Shown: positions 34,186 to 43,825 of the stretch, one piece after another | How the letters are laid out: every line of letters starts with the position of its first letter | Numbering within the stretch: the stretch's first letter is position 1 | NCBI GenBank assembly: GCA_050300015.1 | Contig: JBNKWZ010000003.1 | Location: forward strand, 1 to 64,000 | Direction: 5' to 3' | DNA from: CAYZQH01 sp050300015 | Lineage (GTDB): Bacteria; Pseudomonadota; Gammaproteobacteria; Pseudomonadales; Cellvibrionaceae | DNA length: 64,000 bases | Position numbers and translations under genes: made by a program | Notes under the pieces: model-generated | Databases searched by the model: none | Told to the model about the DNA's origin: nothing | What the model saw: the letters and a program-made list of their open reading frames with translations, nothing else

Positions 34186-35676
34186 TTATTGCCAAGTAAT
34201 GTTATCGATTTGCACCGTTATAGTAGCGTCCGTGGTGTTGGCGCCGAACACAAAAGGGGTGTTCACTCGGTTTAAATCCAACCCGCCATTGGCCAGGTCA
34301 CTGGCATTAATTTGGGTGGTTTGCCAAACTCCCAGGTCGGCACTTGTCAGTGGGACATTGCCCGACGTGCAGGGGTAATTACAATCGGCTCGAAAATAAA
34401 AAGCCGCATTGGGCCCGCGTGTATCGCTGACCACCCGCCAGTCAAAACTCACGGATTCAAACCCGGAATAATCAGCCGGTGTACCGGATTGAATAAACCC
34501 GATGCCATCTGTCTCGCTCAAGTTCAGTTGCGCCACGGCACCAGGTGCGCTGCTGAGTGTCATCACTGCCCATTCAACAGTGCCCAGGGTTTTGTATGTG
34601 AACCATTGGTATTGAGGTGCTAGCGTGTCCTCAAACATCGTGAGAACAGGTACATCGGTATCAATGGGTGTTGGTGGCGGCGTTCCTGGGTTTAACACAA
34701 ATTGCGTTCCCTTCGATGCACAACCTTTGCCCGTGATCGGGTCCAACGAACATTCGTACACGCGTACATAGTCCACTACCATCTCTTGCGGAAAGGCGCT
34801 CTCGTCAATGCCCGTGGCATGAGTTTTGGCAGCCCAATCTCCACCCACTGCCAGGTTCAATATCAGATGAAATGGTTGGTCAAAAGGTGCCATTGGGTTA
34901 TCCAATGCTTGGGTGCTGTACCAGCCAGAGGCTTGTTGCGTAGCGTAGTGAATGTCGTCCACATACCAGCGTATTTCGCCTTCTTCCCACTCAACCGCGT
35001 AGGTGTGAAAGTCGTCGGCGGGGTTTTGTTGGTTAGGGAGGGTGTAGGCCTCGCCGGAGTACACGTTATTGGGCCATAAATCACCATAGTGCAAGGTGCC
35101 GTGAATACTTGCCTCGCCGTCTACTTTTAGGTTCACCGCTTCCATAATGTCTATTTCGCCCGATGATGCCCAAGTACCATAAACTTCATCCGTCGGTAGC
35201 ATCCAAATGGCGGGCCATGTGCCTTGGCCCTGTGGTAATTTGGCACGCACTTCCATGCGACCGTATTGCCAATCCCCGCGGTTTTTGGAGCGAATGCGTG
35301 CCGAGGTAAAGGTGCCGGTGCCGCTGGTGTCGTCGGCATTATAGTCGGGGTCATCCATGGGCAGGCTTGGGCCTTGTGTCGCCTCTTGACGTGCTTGTAT
35401 ATGCAGTGCTTCGCCATCAAGCCAGAGGTTGTTGGCGTTTGATGTGTAGCACTGGGCCTCGTTATTCCCACCGCCCCAACAGTTAACTTCGAACTGCCAT
35501 CGCTCTAAATCTAGGTTGCTGGTTTGAAATTCGTCTTGCCAGACCAAACAGTAGTTCGCATTACTGGCCGCAGGAGAGCAGTCTTCGTTGACCGACGGCT
35601 TGCCGCCACACGCAGTGAGGCCTGTGAAAAAAGCGCAGGAAGTGAAGGCAAGTACTAGAGGTCGATAACTCAGCAT
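34186..35676 (-). CDS. GH16 family glucanase lipoprotein (laminarinase-type) with C-terminal galactose-binding-like domain
   Basis: A 496-residue lipoprotein (signal MLSYRPLVLAF to lipobox LTAC). The GH16 domain (about 40-310) starts CLVWQDEF and has the catalytic motif EIDIMEAV, with nucleophile E174, helper D176 and acid/base E179 in the ExDxxE spacing of beta-1,3-glucanases and agarases. WPAIWMLP, GTLHYGD, WYVDDIHY and NLAVGGDW are further family marks. The insertion-type ExDxxE motif and the GTLHYG strand favour laminarinase (GH16 subfamily 3). The C-terminal domain (about 345-496), with FYFRADCNYPCTSGNVPLT and VQIDNITW, matches the jelly-roll in the metallopeptidase at 15452. It would act on the cell surface on laminarin or mixed-linkage glucan. 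A stray domain fragment follows it immediately. Confidence 0.95.
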   Translation of the reverse strand: MLSYRPLVLAFTSCAFFTGLTACGGKPSVNEDCSPAASNANYCLVWQDEFQTSNLDLERWQFEVNCWGGGNNEAQCYTSNANNLWLDGEALHIQARQEATQGPSLPMDDPDYNADDTSGTGTFTSARIRSKNRGDWQYGRMEVRAKLPQGQGTWPAIWMLPTDEVYGTWASSGEIDIMEAVNLKVDGEASIHGTLHYGDLWPNNVYSGEAYTLPNQQNPADDFHTYAVEWEEGEIRWYVDDIHYATQQASGWYSTQALDNPMAPFDQPFHLILNLAVGGDWAAKTHATGIDESAFPQEMVVDYVRVYECSLDPITGKGCASKGTQFVLNPGTPPPTPIDTDVPVLTMFEDTLAPQYQWFTYKTLGTVEWAVMTLSSAPGAVAQLNLSETDGIGFIQSGTPADYSGFESVSFDWRVVSDTRGPNAAFYFRADCNYPCTSGNVPLTSADLGVWQTTQINASDLANGGLDLNRVNTPFVFGANTTDATITVQIDNITWQ

Positions 35677-35751
35677 GGTAATTCAGTCGTTTTTTAAATC
35701 TGGGGCCTAGTGTAAGGTTTGAAGTTTGTTAACACTGCGCGCTAACGCACA

Positions 35752-36354
35752 TTACGGGCGTTGAAAAGCTTTCCGAGCCTTCTCCGCGGGCTTTCGGATC
35801 ACACAGTTTTTGGCGTGATCATTCACCAATCCCATGGCTTGCATAAAGGCGTAGACAGTGGTGGGACCGACAAATTTCCAACCGCGTTTTTTTAGGGCTT
35901 TTGATAAGGCGATGGATTCTTCCGTGGTAGAGGGCAAGTCGTCACCGGAAGATTTGAGTCGGGGTTCGAATTGCCAAACAAAGTGCGCAATGGAGCCTGC
36001 CTCTTTAACCAATTCGCGCGCGCATTTCGCATTATTGATGACCGCTTCAATTTTGCCACGGTGACGGACTATGCCTACATCTTTTAAGAGGCGCTCCACG
36101 TCCTTTTCGTTAAAGCGCGCTACCCGATTAAAATCAAAGCCATGAAATGCTTTGCGAAAATTCTCTCGCTTGGCCAATATGGTGCGCCAACTTAAGCCGG
36201 ACTGAAAGCTTTCAAGGCACAGCTTTTCAAACAGTCTCTGGTCATCGTCCACTGGAAAACCCCATTCCAAATCATGATAAGGGATGAAGTCTTCTGTGAC
36301 GCTACACCATTGGCAGCGCATTTTACCGTCGGGACTTTTTTCACTTTTGTTCAT
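35752..36354 (-). CDS. tag: DNA-3-methyladenine glycosylase I
   Basis: About 200 residues from the ATG at 36354, preceded by AGGA at a good distance; an in-frame ATG at 36387 has no ribosome site. The enzyme removes 3-methyladenine from alkylated DNA. The zinc-snap ligands of Tag are present: the N-terminal Cys (MRCQWC), His (PYHDLEWG), and the C-terminal His and Cys (NDHAKNC). The helix-hairpin-helix-like core SFQSGLSWRTILAKRENF, VARFNEKDVERLL and RHRGKIEAVINNA matches the family closely, as does KRGWKFVGPTTVYAFMQA. The length matches E. coli Tag (187) with a short C-terminal extension. Confidence 0.96.
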   Translation of the reverse strand: MNKSEKSPDGKMRCQWCSVTEDFIPYHDLEWGFPVDDDQRLFEKLCLESFQSGLSWRTILAKRENFRKAFHGFDFNRVARFNEKDVERLLKDVGIVRHRGKIEAVINNAKCARELVKEAGSIAHFVWQFEPRLKSSGDDLPSTTEESIALSKALKKRGWKFVGPTTVYAFMQAMGLVNDHAKNCVIRKPAEKARKAFQRP

Positions 36355-36453
36355 TTGGGTCCTATGGTGTTCCAACTCGATTGTCATTCACAGTGGGTTT
36401 GTTGGCCGTCAATCGGTCTCCTGTATGGCTCACCATTGGATTTCCTGCGCGCC

Positions 36454-36978
36454 CTAGAACATTATGACTGGGCGGCTATCCATTTCGCAATAGTGATTGT
36501 CCGTGTCACAAACCTCAAAGTTGAGGTATAGCGCCTCTGGAACGCTTTGAAATAGTTCGGCCACATCCGTTAAGTTGCGGTGTGTTTCAGTTAAATCCAA
36601 TCCACAGCCCACATAATAGTCGGCCGTGTATTCACACATTAACCAGCCGTCGTAATCACAGTGTAGGCCTTCGCCACAGCGTTCTTGATTTAAGAGTATG
36701 GCGCCTCTAACGCCCGGGCGATCATTTAGGCTTAGGTATGTCCGGTAGTCGTAGTAACTGTCTGCATACCAATATACTTCAAATATGCCTTCATTGGTGT
36801 AGGGGTCCAGGTTGGCGGAGTGGTGAGGTGATGATTCACTGCTGATGCCATCCGAATCCACTACGTGGAAACCATTCAATTGGGGTTCAGGTGGGGAGGG
36901 ATGAAGGTAAACACCACCTTCACAGCCCGATAATAAAATAAGAGTCGGTAATATAAAAATGAACAGTTTCTGAATCAT
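36454..36978 (-). CDS. Small lipoprotein of unknown function
   Basis: 174 residues from the ATG at 36978, which has AAGGAG at 9 nt; the longer frame back to 37017 lacks such a site. The lipoprotein signal MIQKLFIFILPTLILLSGC is clear. The mature part is acidic and has seven further Cys (ERCGEGLHCDYDGWLMCEY, VGCGLD, EVCDTDNHYCEMD), probably disulfide-bonded, with many Tyr/Asp residues and two Asp-rich calcium-loop-like stretches. The family was not recognised. It lies alone between tag and the REP-like repeat region. Confidence 0.8.
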   Translation of the reverse strand: MIQKLFIFILPTLILLSGCEGGVYLHPSPPEPQLNGFHVVDSDGISSESSPHHSANLDPYTNEGIFEVYWYADSYYDYRTYLSLNDRPGVRGAILLNQERCGEGLHCDYDGWLMCEYTADYYVGCGLDLTETHRNLTDVAELFQSVPEALYLNFEVCDTDNHYCEMDSRPVIMF

Positions 36979-37262
36979 GATAATAACTCCTTTGCGCTTT
37001 AATTCTATTGTGCGCATTGGAGCTGAACGGAGTCTGAAATATGGCCGACGTCTTAGATCAATCTGTTGTTAAACATGATGTGTTATGGATTTTAGTGAAA
37101 AGGCTGGGGGTTGTGAAGCATACAAGCTCGCATTCATTTTTGATTCAGTTTTTGTACATTTTAACCTGACAATAAAAATACCAGTGCTGATGTGTGACCA
37201 TTATTTTATGGGCTTTTATTGATTTTGCCGTCAGTGATGGCGCATTAGCGCCCCCAACCATT

Positions 37263-37292
37263 CCCCGGCCATCATTCCTGCCGGGTGAATAA
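37263..37292. repeat. REP-like element overlapping the 3' end of the membrane-protein gene
   Basis: CCCCGGCCATCATTCCTG followed by CCGGGTGAATAATTG resembles the hairpin at 47513 (CCCGGCAATAATTCCTGCCG). The last codons and the stop of the gene ending at 37272 are inside it. It may serve as the transcript end for that gene. Confidence 0.45.
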
Positions 37293-40268
37293 TTGATAGG
37301 GAAATTGATATCGGCTACTGGACTGAGCCAACACCAACATCAAAGATTTCACTGGTTGGCTTGTTAGTTTTACATCCAATATTTTGACCAAAGCGTCTTC
37401 TTCGATTGATAGATTTTGATCAAAAGGATTGGGGTCACGCAGTTCATAGCCCATTTGTGTATTCACGCCATTGGCATTGAGCAGGGCAATGCTTGCGAGT
37501 TTACTGGCGTCGCCCTTTACGATAAACGCGAGCCTGGAATTCGTCCATTCGGCTAAGGTCAGTGAGAATTCATTGTTTTCATACAGGGTCCCGAGCCGTG
37601 TCAGTGAAAGGGTTTCAACGGATAGTTCTGTGGGTAAATCAATCGACAGGTAACCCGCAAGCGCTTCCACTTGAGCACTTTCGTCGACGGCATCTTTGCC
37701 CAAATTTATTTGGTAGGCAAAGGTGGTGGATATGTGCGAGCCCCCGTCTGCTGGACTGGATGAAAAGGGTTTTGAAAATTGCGGTGCTCTAACACTGTAG
37801 TCAACATCCATCGACTGACCATTGTCGAAAGTAATATTTTTCAAATGAAGTTGCGTGAGAGGGTGAAACGTTTCTAAGGCATCAAGCTGAGGAAGGGTAA
37901 GACCGATATTGCCTTGAAGCCTGGTGCCGTCAAACCAGTTTTGTAATGTTTGCGCATAAACCGCAAGCCAGCCGGGCCCTATTTTGGTGGTGGACAAGGC
38001 TTCACCTAGCCAGCCATTGTTGGTGTCGGGCTCGGCTAGTGTCTCGGCCGCTTTTAAAAACGCCGGCCAGGAGGGTTGCGAAAAGGCAGCTGGTGGCTGC
38101 CACGGGTCACCGGTACTGGCAACCCCTGTTTGGGGTAAGGCCTTGTTTAAGGTAAAGGTATTTGAAAGGTTTTTAAAGGTATCCGCATGCACCACTTCTA
38201 CATAAGCGATGTTGCCATTGATTGAGGCATTGACCGTTTTGGTTGAATCGCCACCTCCGGTGCTAAAGGATCCTGCACCGCGGAGCACCTGTTTGTTTTG
38301 ATTGAGTGCACGCACACTCAGTAAGGTACTGTGGTTGGCACCGATGGTGTAATTTAAGGTGCTGCCTGTGGCCTGGTTGATGGTGAGCGTGTTGCCTTGG
38401 TGTTTAATGACTTTGTCGGAAATCGGCGTGCCTAGCTGCATGATGTTCGTTTGCGTGGCTACAGGAAGATTCAGGGAGCCTTGAATGACCGCGATGTCTG
38501 CGAGCGTTTTCCCCGGTTTTAGGCGGATGGTTTTCGTTGCTTCCAAGGTGTTGAAAAAGCCCTTTTCAAAAGCCGCAGGTTCGTGATTGCGGCTTGGCCC
38601 ACAGGTTTCTACACGTAAAATGTTGTCACCGCTGTGGTCGTTGACCTGGGTGATGCTAAAAGCTCCGAGTGGATTGGTGTTAGCTAAATTGGGAATATCT
38701 TTGATTTGCGCAGTCAGTTCAATTTCTACTAGACCCTCTGCAGTTTGCCGAAGGCTTTTGATATCAATGGCGAAAGGGCCTGCAATGGCGGTAGGCACTT
38801 CGCCGGATTCGGGTTGCCAATCTTCAAGGTCAAATGATGCCACCTCCGTTTGATAGGACGTGGCTTCTTCGTCAATTTGTTCGGGTAGGTTTTTAGAGTT
38901 CCCCGAGGGGGCGCCAAAACTCATAAAGGTAGAGAGCCCCTGGTTGACGGCATCTTGGAGGGCGTTGACTAATGGCCGGTCAATGGTTAATTGTGCGGCT
39001 ACAGAATTTTCGGTAAAGGTTGTTGAGAGGTTTTGTGTAAGAAGCCCTGCGATTTTTGACCCCTTATTTTGGCTTTGCATTTGTTCTACTTGCGTTTCAA
39101 TGCTGGGCTGTATCATGGCCACCCATGCAGGGTCTTTCACATTGGCTAGTATTTGCGCTGTAAAACGGGGAGGCAAAGTGTTGCCTTTGAATCCTACAAA
39201 TATTTGTTCAAGTGGAGAGGTTTCTCCACTGATGCCGCTTAACATCATGCGCGCCATACCGCGGGTCATTTTGTTTAACACTTGTGGGTTGAGCAGGGCG
39301 GCACTCGCGAGGTGTTGGGCTCGATAGTCTCGCCACGCTGCCGGCGTGATGGTCGCGTCGTCACTTGGGTTTTTGAGTTTTTTGGCAAGTTTAGAAATAT
39401 GTTTCGGGTGAGTGACGATCATTAATCCGTTTTTGGCAACCATGGCCAAAAGCGTGGAATATTCACAGGTATTGATGTCTTGTTTGCGAAAAAGCGTGTG
39501 CGGTGTTGATGTGGTTGTTACCGCTTCGGTTTCGTAATGTTTTGCCAAATATTGGTCAATCTGCTGTTTGTTAAAAGTACCACTGAGTATCCATGCAGGG
39601 TAGGCGCCCAGCTGCTCATCGTAGTTGTATGCAAAAACAATATCGCCAATATCGCGCTTAGGTACGATGCCAACATCGTTTAGTTCCTGAGCCCAAGTCA
39701 TTTGATTTAATGGGATTGCAGTATCACCCGTAAGAGACGCAACTATTTGTTCAATATTGGCAAGTTTTTGAACGTTGATATGACCGAGCACAACCGTATC
39801 TTCGGAGAACAGTGCGTTTTCTGCTTGTTTTACAATTTCATGCGTGGTGGGTTTTAACACACTGTGTAACCAAAAGCTTACTACGGTCATGCCAACCAAT
39901 AGCAGCACACTCAACGAAAGCGTGGCCCAGAGGGCTATGCGGGGCTGCTTTTGCTTGGTAGCATCAGGTTGTGCCTCCGTCGGGGTTGCGGCGGCTTTTT
40001 GCTCGGGTGATGTGTTGTGATGTTTGGCGGCGTCGGAGGCTTTTAGGGCGTGAACTTTGACCAATAGACCTGCGTTTTCGAGTTTCTTTTGGAACGCTTT
40101 TGCATCTGTTTCTTCTTCTACTATTTTGACTTTAACAGGCTTGCCTGAAAAAAAGCGCGCGCTCACCGTCGCTTTGTCGAGTTTGGTGATTCTTTGCAGT
40201 ATCGCGATGGTTTGCGTCTGAGAAACTCCCGGTTTTAATTGACCGTGAAAAACAATGGCAAAACGCAC
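37272..40268 (-). CDS. Large single-pass membrane protein of unknown function, last gene of the sppA operon
   Basis: About 998 residues. The start GTG at 40268 has GGGGG 5-7 nt upstream; a TTG at 40280 is an alternative without a ribosome site. Residues 1-75 form a small cytoplasmic domain with ARFFSGKPVKVKIV and FQKKLENAGLLVKVH, a pattern (F-SGKP ... A-K--L--AG) that recurs at the N-terminus of various proteobacterial membrane proteins. A charged Ala/Thr/Gln linker follows, then one membrane helix (about 112-133), so about 860 residues are periplasmic. The periplasmic part is a mix of alpha/beta and beta segments without a catalytic motif I can name. It follows sppA after 138 bp. A role in envelope protein handling is possible but not shown. 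Confidence 0.75.
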   Translation of the reverse strand: MRFAIVFHGQLKPGVSQTQTIAILQRITKLDKATVSARFFSGKPVKVKIVEEETDAKAFQKKLENAGLLVKVHALKASDAAKHHNTSPEQKAAATPTEAQPDATKQKQPRIALWATLSLSVLLLVGMTVVSFWLHSVLKPTTHEIVKQAENALFSEDTVVLGHINVQKLANIEQIVASLTGDTAIPLNQMTWAQELNDVGIVPKRDIGDIVFAYNYDEQLGAYPAWILSGTFNKQQIDQYLAKHYETEAVTTTSTPHTLFRKQDINTCEYSTLLAMVAKNGLMIVTHPKHISKLAKKLKNPSDDATITPAAWRDYRAQHLASAALLNPQVLNKMTRGMARMMLSGISGETSPLEQIFVGFKGNTLPPRFTAQILANVKDPAWVAMIQPSIETQVEQMQSQNKGSKIAGLLTQNLSTTFTENSVAAQLTIDRPLVNALQDAVNQGLSTFMSFGAPSGNSKNLPEQIDEEATSYQTEVASFDLEDWQPESGEVPTAIAGPFAIDIKSLRQTAEGLVEIELTAQIKDIPNLANTNPLGAFSITQVNDHSGDNILRVETCGPSRNHEPAAFEKGFFNTLEATKTIRLKPGKTLADIAVIQGSLNLPVATQTNIMQLGTPISDKVIKHQGNTLTINQATGSTLNYTIGANHSTLLSVRALNQNKQVLRGAGSFSTGGGDSTKTVNASINGNIAYVEVVHADTFKNLSNTFTLNKALPQTGVASTGDPWQPPAAFSQPSWPAFLKAAETLAEPDTNNGWLGEALSTTKIGPGWLAVYAQTLQNWFDGTRLQGNIGLTLPQLDALETFHPLTQLHLKNITFDNGQSMDVDYSVRAPQFSKPFSSSPADGGSHISTTFAYQINLGKDAVDESAQVEALAGYLSIDLPTELSVETLSLTRLGTLYENNEFSLTLAEWTNSRLAFIVKGDASKLASIALLNANGVNTQMGYELRDPNPFDQNLSIEEDALVKILDVKLTSQPVKSLMLVLAQSSSRYQFPYQLFTRQE

Positions 40269-40405
40269 GTCGACCCCCAAATTTACGAGTTAAATTATTC
40301 TTATTATCGTGTTAGGCAAATAACTGGCGTATAAAGCTTAGCAGTAAAACTTGTGATGAAAGCGAAAGCGGGGCCGTGGCCCCGTCTTGCGTGCAACTAC
40401 ATGCC

Positions 40406-42259
40406 TTATAGTGCGCTGCAAGTGAGGCACAGCGCATAGGTGTTGCGTTGAGAGGGGAGGCCTGAAACTGCTTGAAGGGCTTGCCAATCGGCTAAAATTT
40501 GAGATATGGGCGCAGGTAGCGTTGCACCTGGCAGCTGCAGCCCCTGAATATGGGTTTCTTCCATCAGCCACTGCATAATCATTTCCTGTGTGGTGAGTGG
40601 GGCTTTAATTTCTTGTATATCGTAATCCGTAAGATTGGCCAATTTTGCCGCAGAAGCCAGCGCGTCCTCGAGTGACCCCAATTTGTCCACAAGTCCCAGT
40701 TCAAGGGCTTTTTCCCCCGTCCATACACGCCCTTGTGCCACGGCGTGAATTTCATCAGGTGTTTTACCTCGATGGTTGGCCACCACATTCAAAAAGCGGT
40801 CGTACACCGCTTCTACACCTGTTTGATAAGCGGCTGCGGCCTTGGGGTGTAAGGCGCGGTCTGCGCGCAGGGCATCGGCCAAATCTGTGGTTCCAATGCC
40901 GTCGGTTTCTACGCCAATTTTTTTGAGGGATTTTTCAAAAGTTGGGAAAATACCAAATACACCAATGGACCCGGTGATGGTCTCTGGTGTCGCCCAAATT
41001 TCATCAGAGGCCATGGCGATCCAATATCCCCCAGAGGCGGCAATAGACCCCATGGATATCACCACAGGCTTGCCGGCATCTCGAGTGATTTCTAGCTCTT
41101 TGCGAATAAGTTCAGAGGCGAAGGCGCTGCCGCCACCACTGTCAATCCGCAGTACAAGGGCTTTAACGTGGTCGTCTTCTCGAGCCTGTTGAATGAGCTC
41201 ACTCAAACTTTCTCCACCGATGCTTCCGGCCGGTTGGTAGCCATCTAAAATGGTTCCACTTGCATTGATGAGTGCAAGCTTATTCTCATTTAGAGAGGGC
41301 AACTCTTCTTCAGGGGTTTGGTAGTCCAAATAGGAAATGTGTTTGAAGTGGCCCTCCTCATTTTGACCGAAGCGTTCTATCAATGCAGATTCCACATCTT
41401 GTCGAGAGCCTACTGCATCCACCAATTTATAGTTTAGAGCCAGTTGTGCCATATCGCCTTGGAATTCACTCATGCGCTCGTCAATGTGTTCCACCAATTG
41501 ATTGATTGACTGCTTGGGCAGGTCGCGCTGGGTTTCAATGTGCTGTGTATAGGTTGTCCATAATTGATCAAGCCATTGGCGGTGATGTGTTTTCGAGGCA
41601 TCGCTCATGTTGTCGCGAATGTAGGGCTCCACAAAATCTTTAAATGCTCCCACTTTGAATACGTGCACCTGTACGGCGAGTTTGTCCAATGCCGCTTTAT
41701 AGTAATTGCGGTAAAGGCCAAGGCCGGCAAGTAGGATGTTGCCCATATCATGCATATAAATTTCATCAGCATAGGCGGCTAAAAAATAGGATTGTTGGGA
41801 GTAGGTGTCACTGATGGCAATCAAGGGCTTGCCACTGTTTTTGAAGTGTTCAAGCGCGTGACCCAATTCGCGCATTTTGCTAACGCCACCGCCTTGGAAG
41901 TAGTCAAGTTGTAAAATAAGGCCGGTGATGTTGGCGTCTGTCTCGGCTTTATGAATGGTGTTGATCAAAGTGCGAAGCGCGATCTCGCTGGGCCCTTGTG
42001 TTTGGCCTTTTAGTAATTGTTGGCTTGCGGGTACGAACGTTAATTGGTCCACCAACACTCCTTCCAAATTCATCAAAAGGGGCGCTTTTTTGGGGGGGGA
42101 GACTCGGGTGGCCTCGAATATAAACGCGATGATTGCAATTACGATTATCAGAAACAGGAGGTTTAAGGTGGCTTGGCGCATAAAGGTTAGGGTGCGCCAC
42201 AAGCCGCTCAAAATGCCTAAGATGATGGGTTTTCTGGGGGGATGCTTCGAATCTTGCAT
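40406..42259 (-). CDS. sppA: Signal peptide peptidase SppA, 67-kDa (protease IV) type
   Basis: 617 residues, the tandem-domain form found in E. coli. A membrane anchor lies at about 33-50. The N-terminal domain carries the catalytic Lys (VGAFKDFVEPY, K207) and the C-terminal domain the nucleophile Ser (GSIAASGGYW, S409), almost the same numbers as E. coli K209 and S409. LRIDSGGGSAFASELIR and ETITGSIGVFG are conserved family segments. It degrades signal peptides left in the inner membrane and faces the periplasm. The gene starts 9 bp after the stop of the DUF2069 gene, so it is in the arsC-wrbA-DUF2069 transcript. Confidence 0.97.
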   Translation of the reverse strand: MQDSKHPPRKPIILGILSGLWRTLTFMRQATLNLLFLIIVIAIIAFIFEATRVSPPKKAPLLMNLEGVLVDQLTFVPASQQLLKGQTQGPSEIALRTLINTIHKAETDANITGLILQLDYFQGGGVSKMRELGHALEHFKNSGKPLIAISDTYSQQSYFLAAYADEIYMHDMGNILLAGLGLYRNYYKAALDKLAVQVHVFKVGAFKDFVEPYIRDNMSDASKTHHRQWLDQLWTTYTQHIETQRDLPKQSINQLVEHIDERMSEFQGDMAQLALNYKLVDAVGSRQDVESALIERFGQNEEGHFKHISYLDYQTPEEELPSLNENKLALINASGTILDGYQPAGSIGGESLSELIQQAREDDHVKALVLRIDSGGGSAFASELIRKELEITRDAGKPVVISMGSIAASGGYWIAMASDEIWATPETITGSIGVFGIFPTFEKSLKKIGVETDGIGTTDLADALRADRALHPKAAAAYQTGVEAVYDRFLNVVANHRGKTPDEIHAVAQGRVWTGEKALELGLVDKLGSLEDALASAAKLANLTDYDIQEIKAPLTTQEMIMQWLMEETHIQGLQLPGATLPAPISQILADWQALQAVSGLPSQRNTYALCLTCSAL

Positions 42260-42268
42260 GGGAGGCCT

Positions 42269-42631
42269 TTAGGATTGAGGATTCGGGGATTGCTGTAGCC
42301 AGCGTGCGGTCAGCATGGCACTGCAAAAAATAACAATACTGGCGATCAATATAACGTAGTCGATCCAAGCGCGAGAGGGAAACACTAAGCCATCGACACC
42401 TTTGACGAAATACATCAACATTAAAAAACACAACCAAATAAATGCGCGAGGTTGGCGCAACCACATTCCAGGCACTACCAAAGCGATAGGCATACACTGC
42501 ACTAGCCAAAATAGCCAAGAGGGTCCAGCGGGACGAAATAGAAGGTGCCAAAGGGAGAAGCAGAAAACCAACAGTGCCACGAGTGTTAACGTAGTATGGA
42601 AGGCGTAGGGTAAGTATTTGTTGCGGTTCAC
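42269..42631 (-). CDS. DUF2069 family small inner-membrane protein
   Basis: 120 residues from the GTG at 42631, which overlaps the wrbA stop as GTGA and has GAGGGG just upstream. A longer frame to 42688 lies inside wrbA and is unlikely. Four hydrophobic segments are visible (about 13-30, 38-55, 63-80, 88-105), with the short family motifs FCFSLWHLLF and PRAFIWLCFLMLMYFVKG (YFxxGV). Function unknown; the gene is regularly found beside wrbA in Pseudomonas and relatives. Translational coupling to wrbA and a 9-bp gap to sppA support a single transcript. Confidence 0.85.
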   Translation of the reverse strand: MNRNKYLPYAFHTTLTLVALLVFCFSLWHLLFRPAGPSWLFWLVQCMPIALVVPGMWLRQPRAFIWLCFLMLMYFVKGVDGLVFPSRAWIDYVILIASIVIFCSAMLTARWLQQSPNPQS

Positions 42632-43230
42632 CGGGCCCCTCGCAAAGCATTGGCCAACAGTGCCATGCGTTTGCCTTGCGCTTTGCAAAGCGTAATTTCA
42701 GACGCGGACAGGGCGCTTTGATGTTGGGCCCCCGCTGTGTGAGATGCGCCGTAGGGAGTGCCGCCTTGTTCGGTGGTGTTTAGGGCTTCCTCGCTGAAGG
42801 GAATCCCCGAAATCACCATACCGTGATGCAGTAAAGGAATCATCATGGTCAGCAAAGTGGATTCCTGTCCGCCGTGGAGGGACCCTGTGGACGTGAAAAC
42901 GCTGGCAGGCTTGTTGATCAGATCCCCGTTTAACCAGGTGGCTGCAGTGCCGTCCCAAAAATACTTGAGTGCAGCGGCCATGTTGCCAAAACGGGTAGGG
43001 CTCCCCATGATCAGGCCCGCGCAGCCTTTCAAGTCGGCTTCGGTACAATAGGGGTCGCCTTCAGAGGGTATTGTGCCTTCAAGGGCTTCGTTGGTGGCTG
43101 AGACTTTTGGGACGGTACGTAACTTAGCCTCCCAACCGGCCTGCTCCACACCTGCGGCAATGTGCTCAGCGAGCGCCTTTGTGTGGCCGTGTACGCTGTA
43201 ATAGAGCACCAATACGTAAGGGTCAGACAT
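42628..43230 (-). CDS. wrbA: NAD(P)H:quinone oxidoreductase WrbA (flavodoxin-like)
   Basis: 200 residues from the ATG at 43230, which overlaps the upstream stop codon (TGATG). The flavodoxin-type FMN loop is YYSVHGHTKALAEH (about 9-22). SPTRFGNMAAALKYFWD and the long insertion FTSTGSLHGGQESTLLTMM, then HHGMVISGIPF and GGTPYGASHTAG, are WrbA signatures. It carries out two-electron reduction of quinones, giving protection against oxidative stress, as an FMN tetramer. The order arsC-like, wrbA, DUF2069 next to a divergent yihY matches that familiar from Pseudomonas. Confidence 0.97.
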   Translation of the reverse strand: MSDPYVLVLYYSVHGHTKALAEHIAAGVEQAGWEAKLRTVPKVSATNEALEGTIPSEGDPYCTEADLKGCAGLIMGSPTRFGNMAAALKYFWDGTAATWLNGDLINKPASVFTSTGSLHGGQESTLLTMMIPLLHHGMVISGIPFSEEALNTTEQGGTPYGASHTAGAQHQSALSASEITLCKAQGKRMALLANALRGAR

Positions 43231-43583
43231 CACAATAGCGCTTCCACATTCTCTGGAGGGCGGCCCAGCACGGCGGTGTTGCCTTTAACGATGATGGGGC
43301 GCTCTATCAATTTGGGGTTTTCCACCATGGCTTTTATGAGAGCCGAGTCAGACAAGGTGGTGTCGTTAAGTCCCAGGGTTTTGTATGCGTCCTCGCCTTT
43401 TCGCAGCAAAGCCCGGGGTGATAAATCGAGTGCTTTAAGCAGCTTTTTGAGGACCTGTACAGAGGGTGGAGACTCTAGGTACAGCACTATTTTGGGCGCA
43501 ATTCCTTTGGCTTCAATGATGGCAAGTGCTTGTCGGGATTTGGAGCAGCGGGGATTGTGGTAAATGGTAATGTCGTCGCTCAT
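43230..43583 (-). CDS. arsC: ArsC family reductase (thioredoxin-like, arsenate reductase type)
   Basis: 117 residues. The N-terminal motif YHNPRCSKSRQAL places the active Cys at position 13, as in glutaredoxin-linked arsenate reductases. KALDLSPRALLRKGEDAYK and NPKLIERPIIV (with the Arg that holds the substrate) are conserved. It is the first gene of the minus-strand operon, sharing its stop codon with the wrbA start. No arsB or arsR is nearby, so in this operon the true substrate may not be arsenate. The ATG at 43583 is followed upstream by a 242-bp gap shared with yihY. Confidence 0.92.
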   Translation of the reverse strand: MSDDITIYHNPRCSKSRQALAIIEAKGIAPKIVLYLESPPSVQVLKKLLKALDLSPRALLRKGEDAYKTLGLNDTTLSDSALIKAMVENPKLIERPIIVKGNTAVLGRPPENVEALL

Positions 43584-43825
43584 TGTGGTCCTTTAACTGT
43601 GTGAAAAGCGTCTTGGTTAACCTCTATGCAGAGAGCGTGGTATTGTAACAGCTTCTCACTAGGCTTTCGTGGGTTCGACGGAGGTCTTCATCCGTAACGT
43701 GAGAGGACTTCTGATATACAGTTCATCTCGCACCGATCATTGCTCCGGCGGGTGTGGGGTATCGACTCATCAGGCTTAAGCGTCTTAAATAGACTAAGTG
43801 ACTTATATAGACTAAGGAGGCGTCT

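Noticed and set aside
41949..42650. 233-codon minus-strand frame spanning sppA, DUF2069 and wrbA ends
   Set aside because: Crosses three well-supported genes in another frame.
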